A stretch of DNA of 64,000 nt from Pseudomonadota bacterium (GTDB lineage: Bacteria > Pseudomonadota > Gammaproteobacteria > Burkholderiales > Methylophilaceae): the NCBI GenBank assembly GCA_029556915.1, contig JAKQIT010000048.1, forward strand, positions 62,001 to 126,000, read 5' to 3'. Below are positions 54,838-64,000 of this stretch, one piece after another. A model generated the notes under the pieces. It searched no databases. It had not been told where the DNA came from and saw only the letters and a list, made by a program, of their open reading frames with translations. A program made the position numbers and the translations under genes. How positions within the stretch are numbered: position 1 is the first letter of the stretch; each line of letters starts with the position of its first letter.

Positions 54838-56340
54838 ATGTTACAAACGATGTCTAAGACGATTGCAAAAACAGAATTTAATGCTTTAGCTGCACAAGGT
54901 TATAACAGAATCCCATTGGTATTAGAAACCTTTGCTGATCTTGATACACCACTTTCACTTTACCTAAAGCTCGCTAATACGCCTTTTTCATACTTGCTTG
55001 AAAGCGTGCAAGGTGGCGAGCGCTTTGGGCGTTACTCCATCATAGGATTGCCCGCAAAAACACGCATTGTCGCGCACGGTTTTAATATAGAAGTGTTGCA
55101 AGACAACGTCGTAGTTGAGACGGTAGAAAATACCAACCCACTTGATTTTGTAAAGCAGTATCAAGCGCGGTTTAAATCCCCGCCTTACCAGGGATTGCCG
55201 CGCTTTACAGGTGGTTTGGCAGGTTATTTTGGCTACGAAACCATCCGCTATATTGAAAAACGGCTAAGCAAAACAACTAAACCGGATGCAATAAATACGC
55301 CAGATTTATTGCTTACGGTGTCAGAAGAAATAGCCGTAGTGGATAATTTAAGTGGCAAACTTTATTTTATTGTTTACGCTAACTCAACTGAGGTTGATGC
55401 TTATGAAAAAGCACATATTCGTTTAAATCAATTAGTCGGGTTGTTGCGTAAGAGTGTGGCGATTCCACAAGCGAAAGCCAGTGCAAAATCGCAAGCTGCT
55501 TCAGAGTTTGGTGAAGATAATTTTAAGACGGCTGTTAAAAAGGCTCAAACTTATATTTTAGAAGGCGACATCATGCAAGTGGTGCTTTCACAGCGCATGA
55601 GTCAGCCTTTTGATGCACCACCACTATCGCTTTATCGCGCTTTACGAAGTTTAAATCCATCGCCTTATATGTTTTATTACGATATGGGCGACCACCACGT
55701 GGTGGGAGCATCGCCTGAGATTTTAGTGCGATTAGAGGATGGCACGGTCACATCGCGTCCTATTGCTGGCACGCGCCCGCGTGGCAAAACGCGTGAGCAA
55801 GATATGGCTTTGGCAGAAGAGTTGTTGGCAGATCCAAAAGAGCGTGCTGAGCATGTGCAATTGATGGACTTAGGTCGCAATGATGTAGGTCGTGTAGCGC
55901 AAACTGGCACGGTTAAAGTAACGGACAACATGATGATTGAGCGTTATAGCCACGTGATGCATATTGTGAGCAACGTTGAAGGCAAATTAAAACCCAATAT
56001 GGATGCGATTGATGTGCTCAAGGCCACCTTTCCAGCAGGCACTGTTTCTGGTGCGCCTAAAGTGCGCGCGATGGAAATTATTGACGAGCTAGAACCTAGC
56101 AAGCGCGGCATTTATGCTGGAGCGGTGGGCTATTTGGGCTTTAATGGCGATATGGATGTAGCGATTGCCATTCGCACGGGCGTGATTAAAAATAAAACGC
56201 TGTATGTGCAAGCAGGTGCGGGTATTGTGGCAGATTCTATTCCCCAGTCAGAATGGGAAGAAACGCAAAATAAAGCTAAAGCGGTGTTACGCGCTGCTGA
56301 AATGGTGCAGGCAGGTTTAGATAGTGAAGGAGCAAAATAA
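54838..56340 (+). CDS. trpE: Anthranilate synthase component I
   Basis: 500 residues; start ATG 54838 has AGGA seven bases upstream. Visible: the tryptophan-feedback segment [20 protein letters not shown] near 50, QVVLSQRMS near 250, [15 protein letters not shown] near 310, [15 protein letters not shown] near 350, and [18 protein letters not shown] near 408. It makes anthranilate from chorismate with ammonia from TrpG. Its stop overlaps trpG. Confidence 0.96.
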   Translation: MLQTMSKTIAKTEFNALAAQGYNRIPLVLETFADLDTPLSLYLKLANTPFSYLLESVQGGERFGRYSIIGLPAKTRIVAHGFNIEVLQDNVVVETVENTNPLDFVKQYQARFKSPPYQGLPRFTGGLAGYFGYETIRYIEKRLSKTTKPDAINTPDLLLTVSEEIAVVDNLSGKLYFIVYANSTEVDAYEKAHIRLNQLVGLLRKSVAIPQAKASAKSQAASEFGEDNFKTAVKKAQTYILEGDIMQVVLSQRMSQPFDAPPLSLYRALRSLNPSPYMFYYDMGDHHVVGASPEILVRLEDGTVTSRPIAGTRPRGKTREQDMALAEELLADPKERAEHVQLMDLGRNDVGRVAQTGTVKVTDNMMIERYSHVMHIVSNVEGKLKPNMDAIDVLKATFPAGTVSGAPKVRAMEIIDELEPSKRGIYAGAVGYLGFNGDMDVAIAIRTGVIKNKTLYVQAGAGIVADSIPQSEWEETQNKAKAVLRAAEMVQAGLDSEGAK

Positions 56341-56906
56341 TGTTACTGATGATAGATAACTATGACTCTTTTACTTACAACCTTGTGCAATATTTTGGTG
56401 AGCTTGGCCAAGATGTGCACGTTTATAGAAATGATGAAATCAGCTTAGATAAAATTCGTGAATTAAATCCTGAAAAAATCGTGATTTCACCAGGCCCTTG
56501 TACACCAAACGAGGCAGGTATAAGCTTGGCGCTCATTCATGAGTTTGCCGGAAAAATTCCGTTGCTTGGCGTTTGCTTAGGGCATCAAAGTATAGGCCAA
56601 GCATTTGGCGGAAAAATTATTAAAGCCAAAACTTTGATGCACGGTAAAACATCACTCATCCACCATAAAAATATTGGCGTGTTTAAAGGGCTGCCTAACC
56701 CTTACACCGCCACGCGATACCATTCATTGGTGATAGAGCGTGAAACGATTCCAGATTGCCTAGAGATTACCGCGTGGACAGATGACGGCGAAATTATGGG
56801 GGTGAAACATAAAACGCTGGCAGTAGAGGGCGTACAGTTTCACCCAGAATCTATTCTCACTGAGCATGGACATGATTTGCTAAATAACTTTTTAAAGGCC
56901 TATTAA
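56340..56906 (+). CDS. trpG: Anthranilate synthase component II (glutamine amidotransferase)
   Basis: 188 residues. Class I amidotransferase: [12 protein letters not shown] near 52, the nucleophile Cys in LLGVCLGHQ near 79, and VQFHPES with the catalytic His near 170. It may also serve para-aminobenzoate synthesis. It overlaps trpE by one base and abuts trpD. Confidence 0.96.
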   Translation: MLLMIDNYDSFTYNLVQYFGELGQDVHVYRNDEISLDKIRELNPEKIVISPGPCTPNEAGISLALIHEFAGKIPLLGVCLGHQSIGQAFGGKIIKAKTLMHGKTSLIHHKNIGVFKGLPNPYTATRYHSLVIERETIPDCLEITAWTDDGEIMGVKHKTLAVEGVQFHPESILTEHGHDLLNNFLKAY

Positions 56907-57923
56907 ATGGTGTTTAAGCAAGCATTAGAGCAAGTGTTGCAAGGCAAAGACTTAAGTCATGCCAATATGCTCGAACTGATGCAGCAAGTCATGTCTGGTG
57001 AATTAACACCTGCACAAATTGCTGGTTTAGTGATAGCGCTACGCCAAAAAGGCGAAAGTGTGGATGAAATTACGGCCGCCGCCACCGTAATGCGACAGTT
57101 ATCAACCAAAGTTGAGGTGCAAGACCAAACGCACTTGGTTGACACTTGTGGCACGGGTGGGGATGGCATTCAAACCTTTAATGTTTCAACCGTTTCTGCA
57201 TTTGTGGCCGCCGCCGCTGGAGCTAAAGTGGCTAAGCACGGTGGGCGCTCAGTATCATCCACCTGCGGTAGTGCAGATGTGTTGGAAGCACTGGGCGTCA
57301 ATGTGAACCAAACACCTGAGCAAGTTGCACATAGTGTAAACCAAGTAGGCATTGGCTTTATGTTTGCACCAAATCACCATAGTGCGATGAAACACGCCGC
57401 ACCAGTGCGCCGTGAGCTAGGGGTGCGCACAATTTTCAATTTGCTTGGACCGCTCACTAATCCTGCCTCAGCAAGGCGACAAGTGATGGGTGTGTTTAGC
57501 AAAGATTTAACCTTAAAATTGGCAAAAGTGTTGCAAAATTTAGGCTCTGAACATGTGCTAGTGGTGCATGGTGCAGATGGTATGGATGAAATTTCCTTTA
57601 CGGGCGATACCTACGTTGCAGAGCTAAAAGATGGCAAAGTATATGAATACACGCTCAATCCCACCCAGCTTGGTTTGCCATTAAATATTTTAAAAAGCAT
57701 TCAAGTAGATAATGCAGAGCAATCAAAAGCGATGATTTTAGATGTACTCAATGGGCAACCCAGCGCGGCACGCGATATTGTGTTGCTTAATGCAGGTGCT
57801 GCCATATATGTGGCGGGTATTGTAGAAAGCCTACAAGCGGGGATAGCTAAAGCTGCGCAAGTGATTGATAGTGGTGCAGCGCTTGCAAAATTAGAAGCGC
57901 TTAAACGAGAAACTAACCCTTGA
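56907..57923 (+). CDS. trpD: Anthranilate phosphoribosyltransferase
   Basis: 338 residues. PRPP-binding DTCGTGGDG near 79, the VSTVSAFVAAAAGAKVAKHGGRS segment and GVRTIFNLLGPLTNPA near 170. It adds phosphoribosyl to anthranilate. It overlaps the following lipoprotein gene by four bases. Confidence 0.96.
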   Translation: MVFKQALEQVLQGKDLSHANMLELMQQVMSGELTPAQIAGLVIALRQKGESVDEITAAATVMRQLSTKVEVQDQTHLVDTCGTGGDGIQTFNVSTVSAFVAAAAGAKVAKHGGRSVSSTCGSADVLEALGVNVNQTPEQVAHSVNQVGIGFMFAPNHHSAMKHAAPVRRELGVRTIFNLLGPLTNPASARRQVMGVFSKDLTLKLAKVLQNLGSEHVLVVHGADGMDEISFTGDTYVAELKDGKVYEYTLNPTQLGLPLNILKSIQVDNAEQSKAMILDVLNGQPSAARDIVLLNAGAAIYVAGIVESLQAGIAKAAQVIDSGAALAKLEALKRETNP

Positions 57924-58375
57924 AAAATTGGCTAATAATAATGGTGCTGTTTACAGCTTTAGTAGCATGTAAACAAACTGCTAGTGATATTGTAGGCTAC
58001 GAAGAACAGGTTAATAATCAAACAGTAACTGGTGTTGAGCAGTCCGAAAATTCGGCACTTATTCAGGCCTTTCAAGGTAAGAAAAGTAATCTTTTTGTAG
58101 AAGGCAGTGGGGTAGTTAAAAAGTTACTCCCAGAAGATAACAAAGGTTCGCGACATCAAAAATTTTTGGTCACTATTTCTGACAAGCAAACCTTGCTATT
58201 TGCGCATAACATCGATTTATCCAAATCAATACCGTTGGCAGTGGGTGATACCATTGAATTTCGCGGAGAATATGTATATAACCCTAAGGGCGGTGTTATG
58301 CACTGGACACACCATGACCCGCAAGCAAAAATCGAAGGTGGTTGGATTAAACACAACGGCCAAATTTATCAATAA
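57920..58375 (+). CDS. DUF3465 lipoprotein within the trp operon
   Basis: 151 residues from a TTG start overlapping the trpD stop (TTGA). The lipobox is ALVAC at about residue 17. The C-terminal half matches DUF3465: [46 protein letters not shown] and GGWIKH, an OB-fold-like domain. Function is unknown. It lies between trpD and trpC, translationally coupled to trpD, which is unusual. Confidence 0.82.
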   Translation: MKNWLIIMVLFTALVACKQTASDIVGYEEQVNNQTVTGVEQSENSALIQAFQGKKSNLFVEGSGVVKKLLPEDNKGSRHQKFLVTISDKQTLLFAHNIDLSKSIPLAVGDTIEFRGEYVYNPKGGVMHWTHHDPQAKIEGGWIKHNGQIYQ

Positions 58376-58386
58376 GCAGAAAAATT

Positions 58387-60197
<1,811 letters not shown>

Positions 60198-60212
60198 ACT
60201 GAGTTATCAAAA

Positions 60213-60770
60213 TTGCCAGCCAAAAAACAACATGTTGGGTTAGATTCACAAAGCTTTTCATATTTGTTGGATGCTATTTCGGGCATATCCAAGCCAGTTG
60301 ATTCGCTTGCCACAGAGAAAATTGCACTAGTAAGAGCATTTTTTTATAAGCCTGGTCAGTTTAGTTTTGTTCTTACTGAGACAGTTGTAAATGAAGCTTC
60401 CAAAATTAACAATGTTGAACGTCGTAATCTTCATGATAGTTTTAGAAATACACTTTTTTACAGCCCTGCGGTAAAAGACGCAATAGCTGTTAAAAATAGA
60501 GCGAATGAGTTTTACATACACCATCGAAAATTGAATGATTGCTTAGTTCTTGCTGAAGCAGAAGACTTAAGATTGGATATCGTTTTGACCTACGATAATA
60601 AGTTTTGGCAAAGGTTATGCAATATGTCGAATGTCACTAAGCTTATGAAACCAAATGAATATTGGGCTAGTCTTGATATACCAATAGGCGGTACACCACA
60701 ATTTAGACCTTATGATGCAAATCCCGAAGATGCAAACCCTTTAAGTTTCCAGCAATGGTGGCGTTGGTAA
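60213..60770 (+). CDS. PIN-like nuclease-domain protein
   Basis: 185 residues, start uncertain: the best candidate is TTG 60213, in the same frame as and 15 bases after the hemB stop. A PIN-like pattern is visible: GLDSQSFSYLL at the start (first Asp), a central LTETVVNEASK (Glu), and LNDCLVLAEAEDLRLDIVLTYD (two further Asp). The C-terminus is Pro/Asn/Trp-rich. It would be an RNase-like protein. No antitoxin gene is evident beside it. More AT-rich than its core neighbours, so possibly acquired. Confidence 0.6.
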   Translation: MPAKKQHVGLDSQSFSYLLDAISGISKPVDSLATEKIALVRAFFYKPGQFSFVLTETVVNEASKINNVERRNLHDSFRNTLFYSPAVKDAIAVKNRANEFYIHHRKLNDCLVLAEAEDLRLDIVLTYDNKFWQRLCNMSNVTKLMKPNEYWASLDIPIGGTPQFRPYDANPEDANPLSFQQWWRW

Positions 60771-61060
60771 TATTGCTTTTCTCCCATCGGCGAGATACTT
60801 TTTCTTGCCTCGCCAAGTAAAAGTATCCAAAAAGAAGGCGACCCCCTACCGCTTATTTCCTGCGTTGCTCAGCTTGCTGGGTGGCAAGCGGAAACTTGCC
60901 AACAAAAACAGTTGGCTTCAAACAGCCGCTTGCCGAAAACACCCACCAAGCTTGCGCTACTCGGCGCGGTAGCAGGGGAAATTTAGGTCAAAATCTTAAA
61001 GGCTAAAGCAGGCAAAAATTTATCAATTTTGGCTTATTATTAGAACAAATCATTTCACCT
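60771..61060. other. GC-rich non-coding stretch after the PIN-like gene
   Basis: Most of a 359-base gap. Segments such as CTTGCCTCGCCAAGTAAAAG and GGCGACCCCCTA resemble a dispersed intergenic sequence I recall from many proteobacterial genomes; no frame with start and ribosome site is seen. The rest of the gap holds hairpin repeat copy 6. Confidence 0.45.
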
Positions 61061-61114
61061 CCTCTGCAAGCCAGTATCCACGCGGCTTCCAGAGGTGTAA
61101 AATTCTCTCGGGCG
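61061..61114 (+). repeat. 3'-end hairpin repeat, copy 6
   Basis: CCTCTGCAAGCC ... GGCTTCCAGAGG, then an AAATT stretch and CTCTCGGGCG, matching copies 1 and 5. It lies between convergent genes, 290 bases after the PIN-like gene and just before the end of the 61130-61756 gene. This is the only copy not directly behind its upstream gene, perhaps because the PIN-like gene and the GC-rich stretch were inserted after hemB. Confidence 0.75.
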
Positions 61115-61129
61115 TTATTTGGTGTATTT

Positions 61130-61756
61130 TTAAGTGTTTGAAATGAGGTTTTTTACTGCCAAAATATCTGCGCGTTCTGCGTTGCTTCCGTCAGCAGCGC
61201 GTTTGGTCGGTTGGCGGATTTCATCGACTTCAAATACGCTGAGTTTGATAATGCCGGTTTCCATTTCTAGTGAAAAAACGGGGACTTTTTTGCGCGCATC
61301 GCCTTTTTTGTCGCGTTTGCCGTCGTTCATCACGCGGTAGGTTTTTTCATTGGTTTCAAACGGTATGTCTTGGTTGAGTAAAAACATTTCCACTTCTTTA
61401 AGGCTGTCGGCAAATAGGTGAATGTGCGTTTCAGTGCCTAGACCAGCGGTGCCGTCCAGCACAGCGCCAGTTAAATATGGGTTAAATCTTTCGAGCAGTT
61501 GCATGGTAAACAGTGCGTTTTTGCGTAAATTACGCAAGTTTTCGGGCTGTTCATCAGCTAAAAATAGTGCGTTGTAAAGTTTGAGTTCTTCTTCAATTTC
61601 TACGTTAGAGGGTAATACGCTGTTATCCAGCGCGCCTAGCTGTCGGCCAGCTTTATTTTTAGCATAGGCAAAATCTGAGATGCCATCTTCTGCCATCATG
61701 CGAGCGGCGGCTTGGGCAATCAGTTGCCGTAATTGTTGTAAGTTTTCTTTTGCCAT
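61130..61756 (-). CDS. Conserved hypothetical protein (nucleotidyltransferase-like)
   Basis: 208 residues of a family common in beta- and gammaproteobacteria, sometimes mislabelled as UDP-N-acetylmuramate-alanine ligase. Visible are the QAAARMMAEDGISDFAYAKN start, LLERFNPYLTGAVLDGTAG near 88-106 and IHLFADSLKEVEMFLL near 112 with the spacing of a nucleotidyltransferase-like fold. No catalytic function is established. It lies 21 bases before the mrcA stop on the same strand. Confidence 0.75.
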   Translation of the reverse strand: MAKENLQQLRQLIAQAAARMMAEDGISDFAYAKNKAGRQLGALDNSVLPSNVEIEEELKLYNALFLADEQPENLRNLRKNALFTMQLLERFNPYLTGAVLDGTAGLGTETHIHLFADSLKEVEMFLLNQDIPFETNEKTYRVMNDGKRDKKGDARKKVPVFSLEMETGIIKLSVFEVDEIRQPTKRAADGSNAERADILAVKNLISNT

Positions 61757-61777
61757 GTTGGTTTTTATTAAACACTA

Positions 61778-64000
61778 TTATTGACCGCCTAACATTTTGG
61801 TGGCGGCTTCGTGCGGGTCTGTAATTTCCTCTTTCGGTTTGTTGTGTGCCGTTGGGTTATTTTGTGGAGTTACTGTAACATTTGGTGGTGTTGTAGGCAC
61901 GGTGCGCACTGGCTTAACCTCAGCAGGTGGCGTAGCAGGCGATAAAATGATTTCAGGTTGCAACACTTGCTGCGCTTGGTCTTGTGGTGTGGGCGCTTCA
62001 GGGGTGCTAGGGCTTTCTACATAAATACCATCTTCGTTTACATAGCCGTATTCGTCGGCAGTATCTTGAGGAACAAAATAGGGTGGCGGATTTTCATGGT
62101 AAAAATATTCTAGCAAACTGCCGCCACGTGAACCTGTAACAGGGTCTATATTATAAGTATCTACACCTTCTGGTACCCGCAAGGTTTTTTCTGGTAGCCC
62201 TTTTAATGCACTACCCATATATTTTATCCAAATAGGCAATGCCGCCACGCCACCTGTTTCGCCCTTGCCAAGTGGGCGCGGTTGATCATAGCCCACCCAA
62301 GCAATGGCAACCTGATTTGGGCTATAGCCAGTAAACCAAGCATCGTGATGGTCATTTGTGGTGCCAGTTTTACCCGCAATATCTCGACGATTGAGTGATA
62401 AAGCTTTAGTGGCCGTGCCGTTTTGTATCACACTTTGCATCATGGAGTTCATAATAAATGCATTGCGTGCATCTATCACACGCGGTGCATTTTTTCCTGC
62501 TTGGTCAAACTTGGTGGTCATTATCACTTTGCCATCACTGTCGATAATCTTGCTGATAATGTTGGGCCTTACACGATAACCGCCATTAGCAAAAACAGCA
62601 TAAGCTTGTGCCATTTCCCACGGCGTAGCGGAGCCTGCGCCGAGCGCTAACGTAAGATATGGGGGATGTTTTTTTGCAGGAAAGCCAAAACGGGTGATGT
62701 AACTTTGTGCGTATTGCGCACCAATATCATCAAGCACTTGAATAGCAACCGTATTTACAGAAGTTGCTAAGGCTTTTCTTAATCGCATTGGCCCAGCAAA
62801 ACCATCATGGTAATTTTTGGGAGTCCAAGCATTATCCCCAGTTTGACTAGCAGAAAATGTAATTTCTTTATCTTCAATCAGGCTTGCTGGTGTGTAGCCT
62901 TTTTCTAAAGCAGCAGAATAAATAAATGGCTTAAGGCTTGAACCAGGCTGGCGATTGGCCTGCGTAACGTGGTTAAATTTACTACGATTAAAATCAAAGC
63001 CACCCACCAGTGCGCGCACAGCGCCATTGTCTGGGTCTAGCGCAATGAGTGCAGATTCTACTTGCGGAAGTTGCACAATTCGCCATGTTGATGTGTCTTT
63101 TTCACCCTTTGTTTTTAAAACTCTGATGACAGCCCCCACTTTGAGCTTATTTTTCTCGGGGTCTTTTTCGCGTAATTGTTTTTCAACAAACGACAATCCT
63201 TTGCCTGAAATATCAATGTCATCGCCAAACTTGGTGTGCGCTTGCACAGACTTAGCCGTCAAATTAGTAATAATCGCAGGAACCATATCACTGTATATTT
63301 CGTAGTCATCTAACACTACATCAAGCGCATTTTTTGTGTCAGAGCTTGGCAATGCGTCAACATCAATCAGCGCTTCAGGACCGCGGTAGCCATGACGAAT
63401 ATCGTATTCAATAATGCCCTCGCGCACCGCCGCGTTGGCTGCTTCTTGATTAGATTTTCGAATGGTAGTGTAAACTTTCAAGCCACTACTATAAATTTCA
63501 TCTTGATATTTAGCGTACAAAGTATCGCGTACAATTTCAGCAACATAGTCGGCAGAAAGTGCGTGCACAGCCTGCTGCTGTGCGGCTGTTTTAAAAGTGA
63601 GAGGTTGTTTTAGCGCTTCTTGATAAGCCTCATCTTTTAAAAAACCAAAGCGCAACATGTCACGTAAAACTTCATGTTGACGGCCAATTGAGCGCTTTGG
63701 GTTAATAAAAGGATTGTAGCCAGAAGGTGCTTTCGGTAGCCCTGCTAATAAAGCAGCTTCAGCCAAAGTGAGTTTTTCTAGTGGCTTATCAAAATAAACT
63801 TGAGAAGCTGCTGCAAAACCGTACGCACGTTGTCCTAAGTAAATTTGATTGAGGTAGAGTTCCAGAATCTTATCTTTGCTTAAGTTGCGCTCAATTTTAA
63901 TTGCCAATAAAGCTTCATTGATTTTGGTAATCAATCCACGTTTACCATTTGGTGGGGTGAAAAAGTTTTTAGCGACTTGCATAGTGATGGTGCTTGCACC
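61778..64000 (-). CDS. mrcA: Penicillin-binding protein 1A (partial, 5' end outside window)
   Basis: About 740 codons are present; the frame runs open to the window edge, where it codes GASTITMQVAKN of the glycosyltransferase domain, so the gene starts beyond 64000. Further parts: YLNQIYLGQRAYGFAAAS, an OB-like insertion, the transpeptidase Ser in RQPGSSLKPF, SVNT, and KTGTTNDHHDAWF. The tail is Pro/Thr/Gln-rich. It polymerises and crosslinks peptidoglycan. Confidence 0.95.
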   Translation of the reverse strand, partial: GASTITMQVAKNFFTPPNGKRGLITKINEALLAIKIERNLSKDKILELYLNQIYLGQRAYGFAAASQVYFDKPLEKLTLAEAALLAGLPKAPSGYNPFINPKRSIGRQHEVLRDMLRFGFLKDEAYQEALKQPLTFKTAAQQQAVHALSADYVAEIVRDTLYAKYQDEIYSSGLKVYTTIRKSNQEAANAAVREGIIEYDIRHGYRGPEALIDVDALPSSDTKNALDVVLDDYEIYSDMVPAIITNLTAKSVQAHTKFGDDIDISGKGLSFVEKQLREKDPEKNKLKVGAVIRVLKTKGEKDTSTWRIVQLPQVESALIALDPDNGAVRALVGGFDFNRSKFNHVTQANRQPGSSLKPFIYSAALEKGYTPASLIEDKEITFSASQTGDNAWTPKNYHDGFAGPMRLRKALATSVNTVAIQVLDDIGAQYAQSYITRFGFPAKKHPPYLTLALGAGSATPWEMAQAYAVFANGGYRVRPNIISKIIDSDGKVIMTTKFDQAGKNAPRVIDARNAFIMNSMMQSVIQNGTATKALSLNRRDIAGKTGTTNDHHDAWFTGYSPNQVAIAWVGYDQPRPLGKGETGGVAALPIWIKYMGSALKGLPEKTLRVPEGVDTYNIDPVTGSRGGSLLEYFYHENPPPYFVPQDTADEYGYVNEDGIYVESPSTPEAPTPQDQAQQVLQPEIILSPATPPAEVKPVRTVPTTPPNVTVTPQNNPTAHNKPKEEITDPHEAATKMLGGQ

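Overview
The window looks like part of a low-GC betaproteobacterial chromosome, most likely a Methylophilaceae member (Methylotenera-like). I infer this from recognised protein families and gene order (gshA-gshB, lipB-lipA, mreBCD-mrdA-rodA-rlpA-dacA, gatCAB, metX-metW, prfA-hemA, trpE-G-D-C, hemB), not from a database search. The two halves differ sharply. Positions 1 to about 23,700 are an accessory genomic island. Positions about 23,700 to 64,000 are ordinary core chromosome.

Island. Its right edge is a 48-bp copy of the 3' half of a tRNA-Arg(ACG) gene (23678-23725), next to a P4-type tyrosine recombinase gene (22064-23458). This is the usual scar of integration into a tRNA gene. The intact tRNA should lie beyond the left end of the window. 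From left to right the island holds: an NlpC/P60 peptidase, two secreted proteins of unknown function and an SGNH hydrolase (1-3081); a GC-richer four-gene module (XRE regulator, YaaW-like protein with a zinc ribbon, a 57-residue membrane protein, a Gly-rich membrane protein; 3407-5717) between two near-identical 45-bp repeats; a GIY-YIG / EEP-nuclease / macro-domain operon; a WYL-domain regulator facing a tandem AAA+ ATPase, 5'-nucleotidase and GmrSD-like (DUF262/DUF1524) operon; and several divergent operons coding a Cas4-like plus DnaQ-like DUF2779 protein, a PD-(D/E)XK nuclease, a possible tubulin/FtsZ-fold protein, a DnaQ-fold protein without its catalytic acids, and unknown proteins.

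The main discovery candidate is a shared operator. A 19-bp palindrome, TGCGAC-N7-GTCGCA, occurs at 9344, 10483, 10510 (tandem, between the WYL gene and the ATPase), 16702 and 21118. Each copy is intergenic and upstream of one gene or between two divergent genes. I infer that the WYL protein at 9472-10449 autoregulates and controls much of the 8.4-21.8 kb region as one nuclease-rich, probably anti-phage, regulon.

Core. From 23.7 kb: a Gx transporter / NusG-II / ApbE flavinylation cluster; glutathione synthesis; lipoate synthesis; the cell-shape and division-wall cluster; the amidotransferase GatCAB; pyrE; exonuclease III; an AmpG-like permease; methionine synthesis; prmC, prfA and hemA; rpe-gph-trp; hemB; and a truncated PBP1A gene at the right edge. 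Six copies of a hairpin repeat of about 55 bp lie downstream of core genes, five of them in the sense orientation directly after a gene. They look like a family of mobile or amplified 3'-end or terminator elements.
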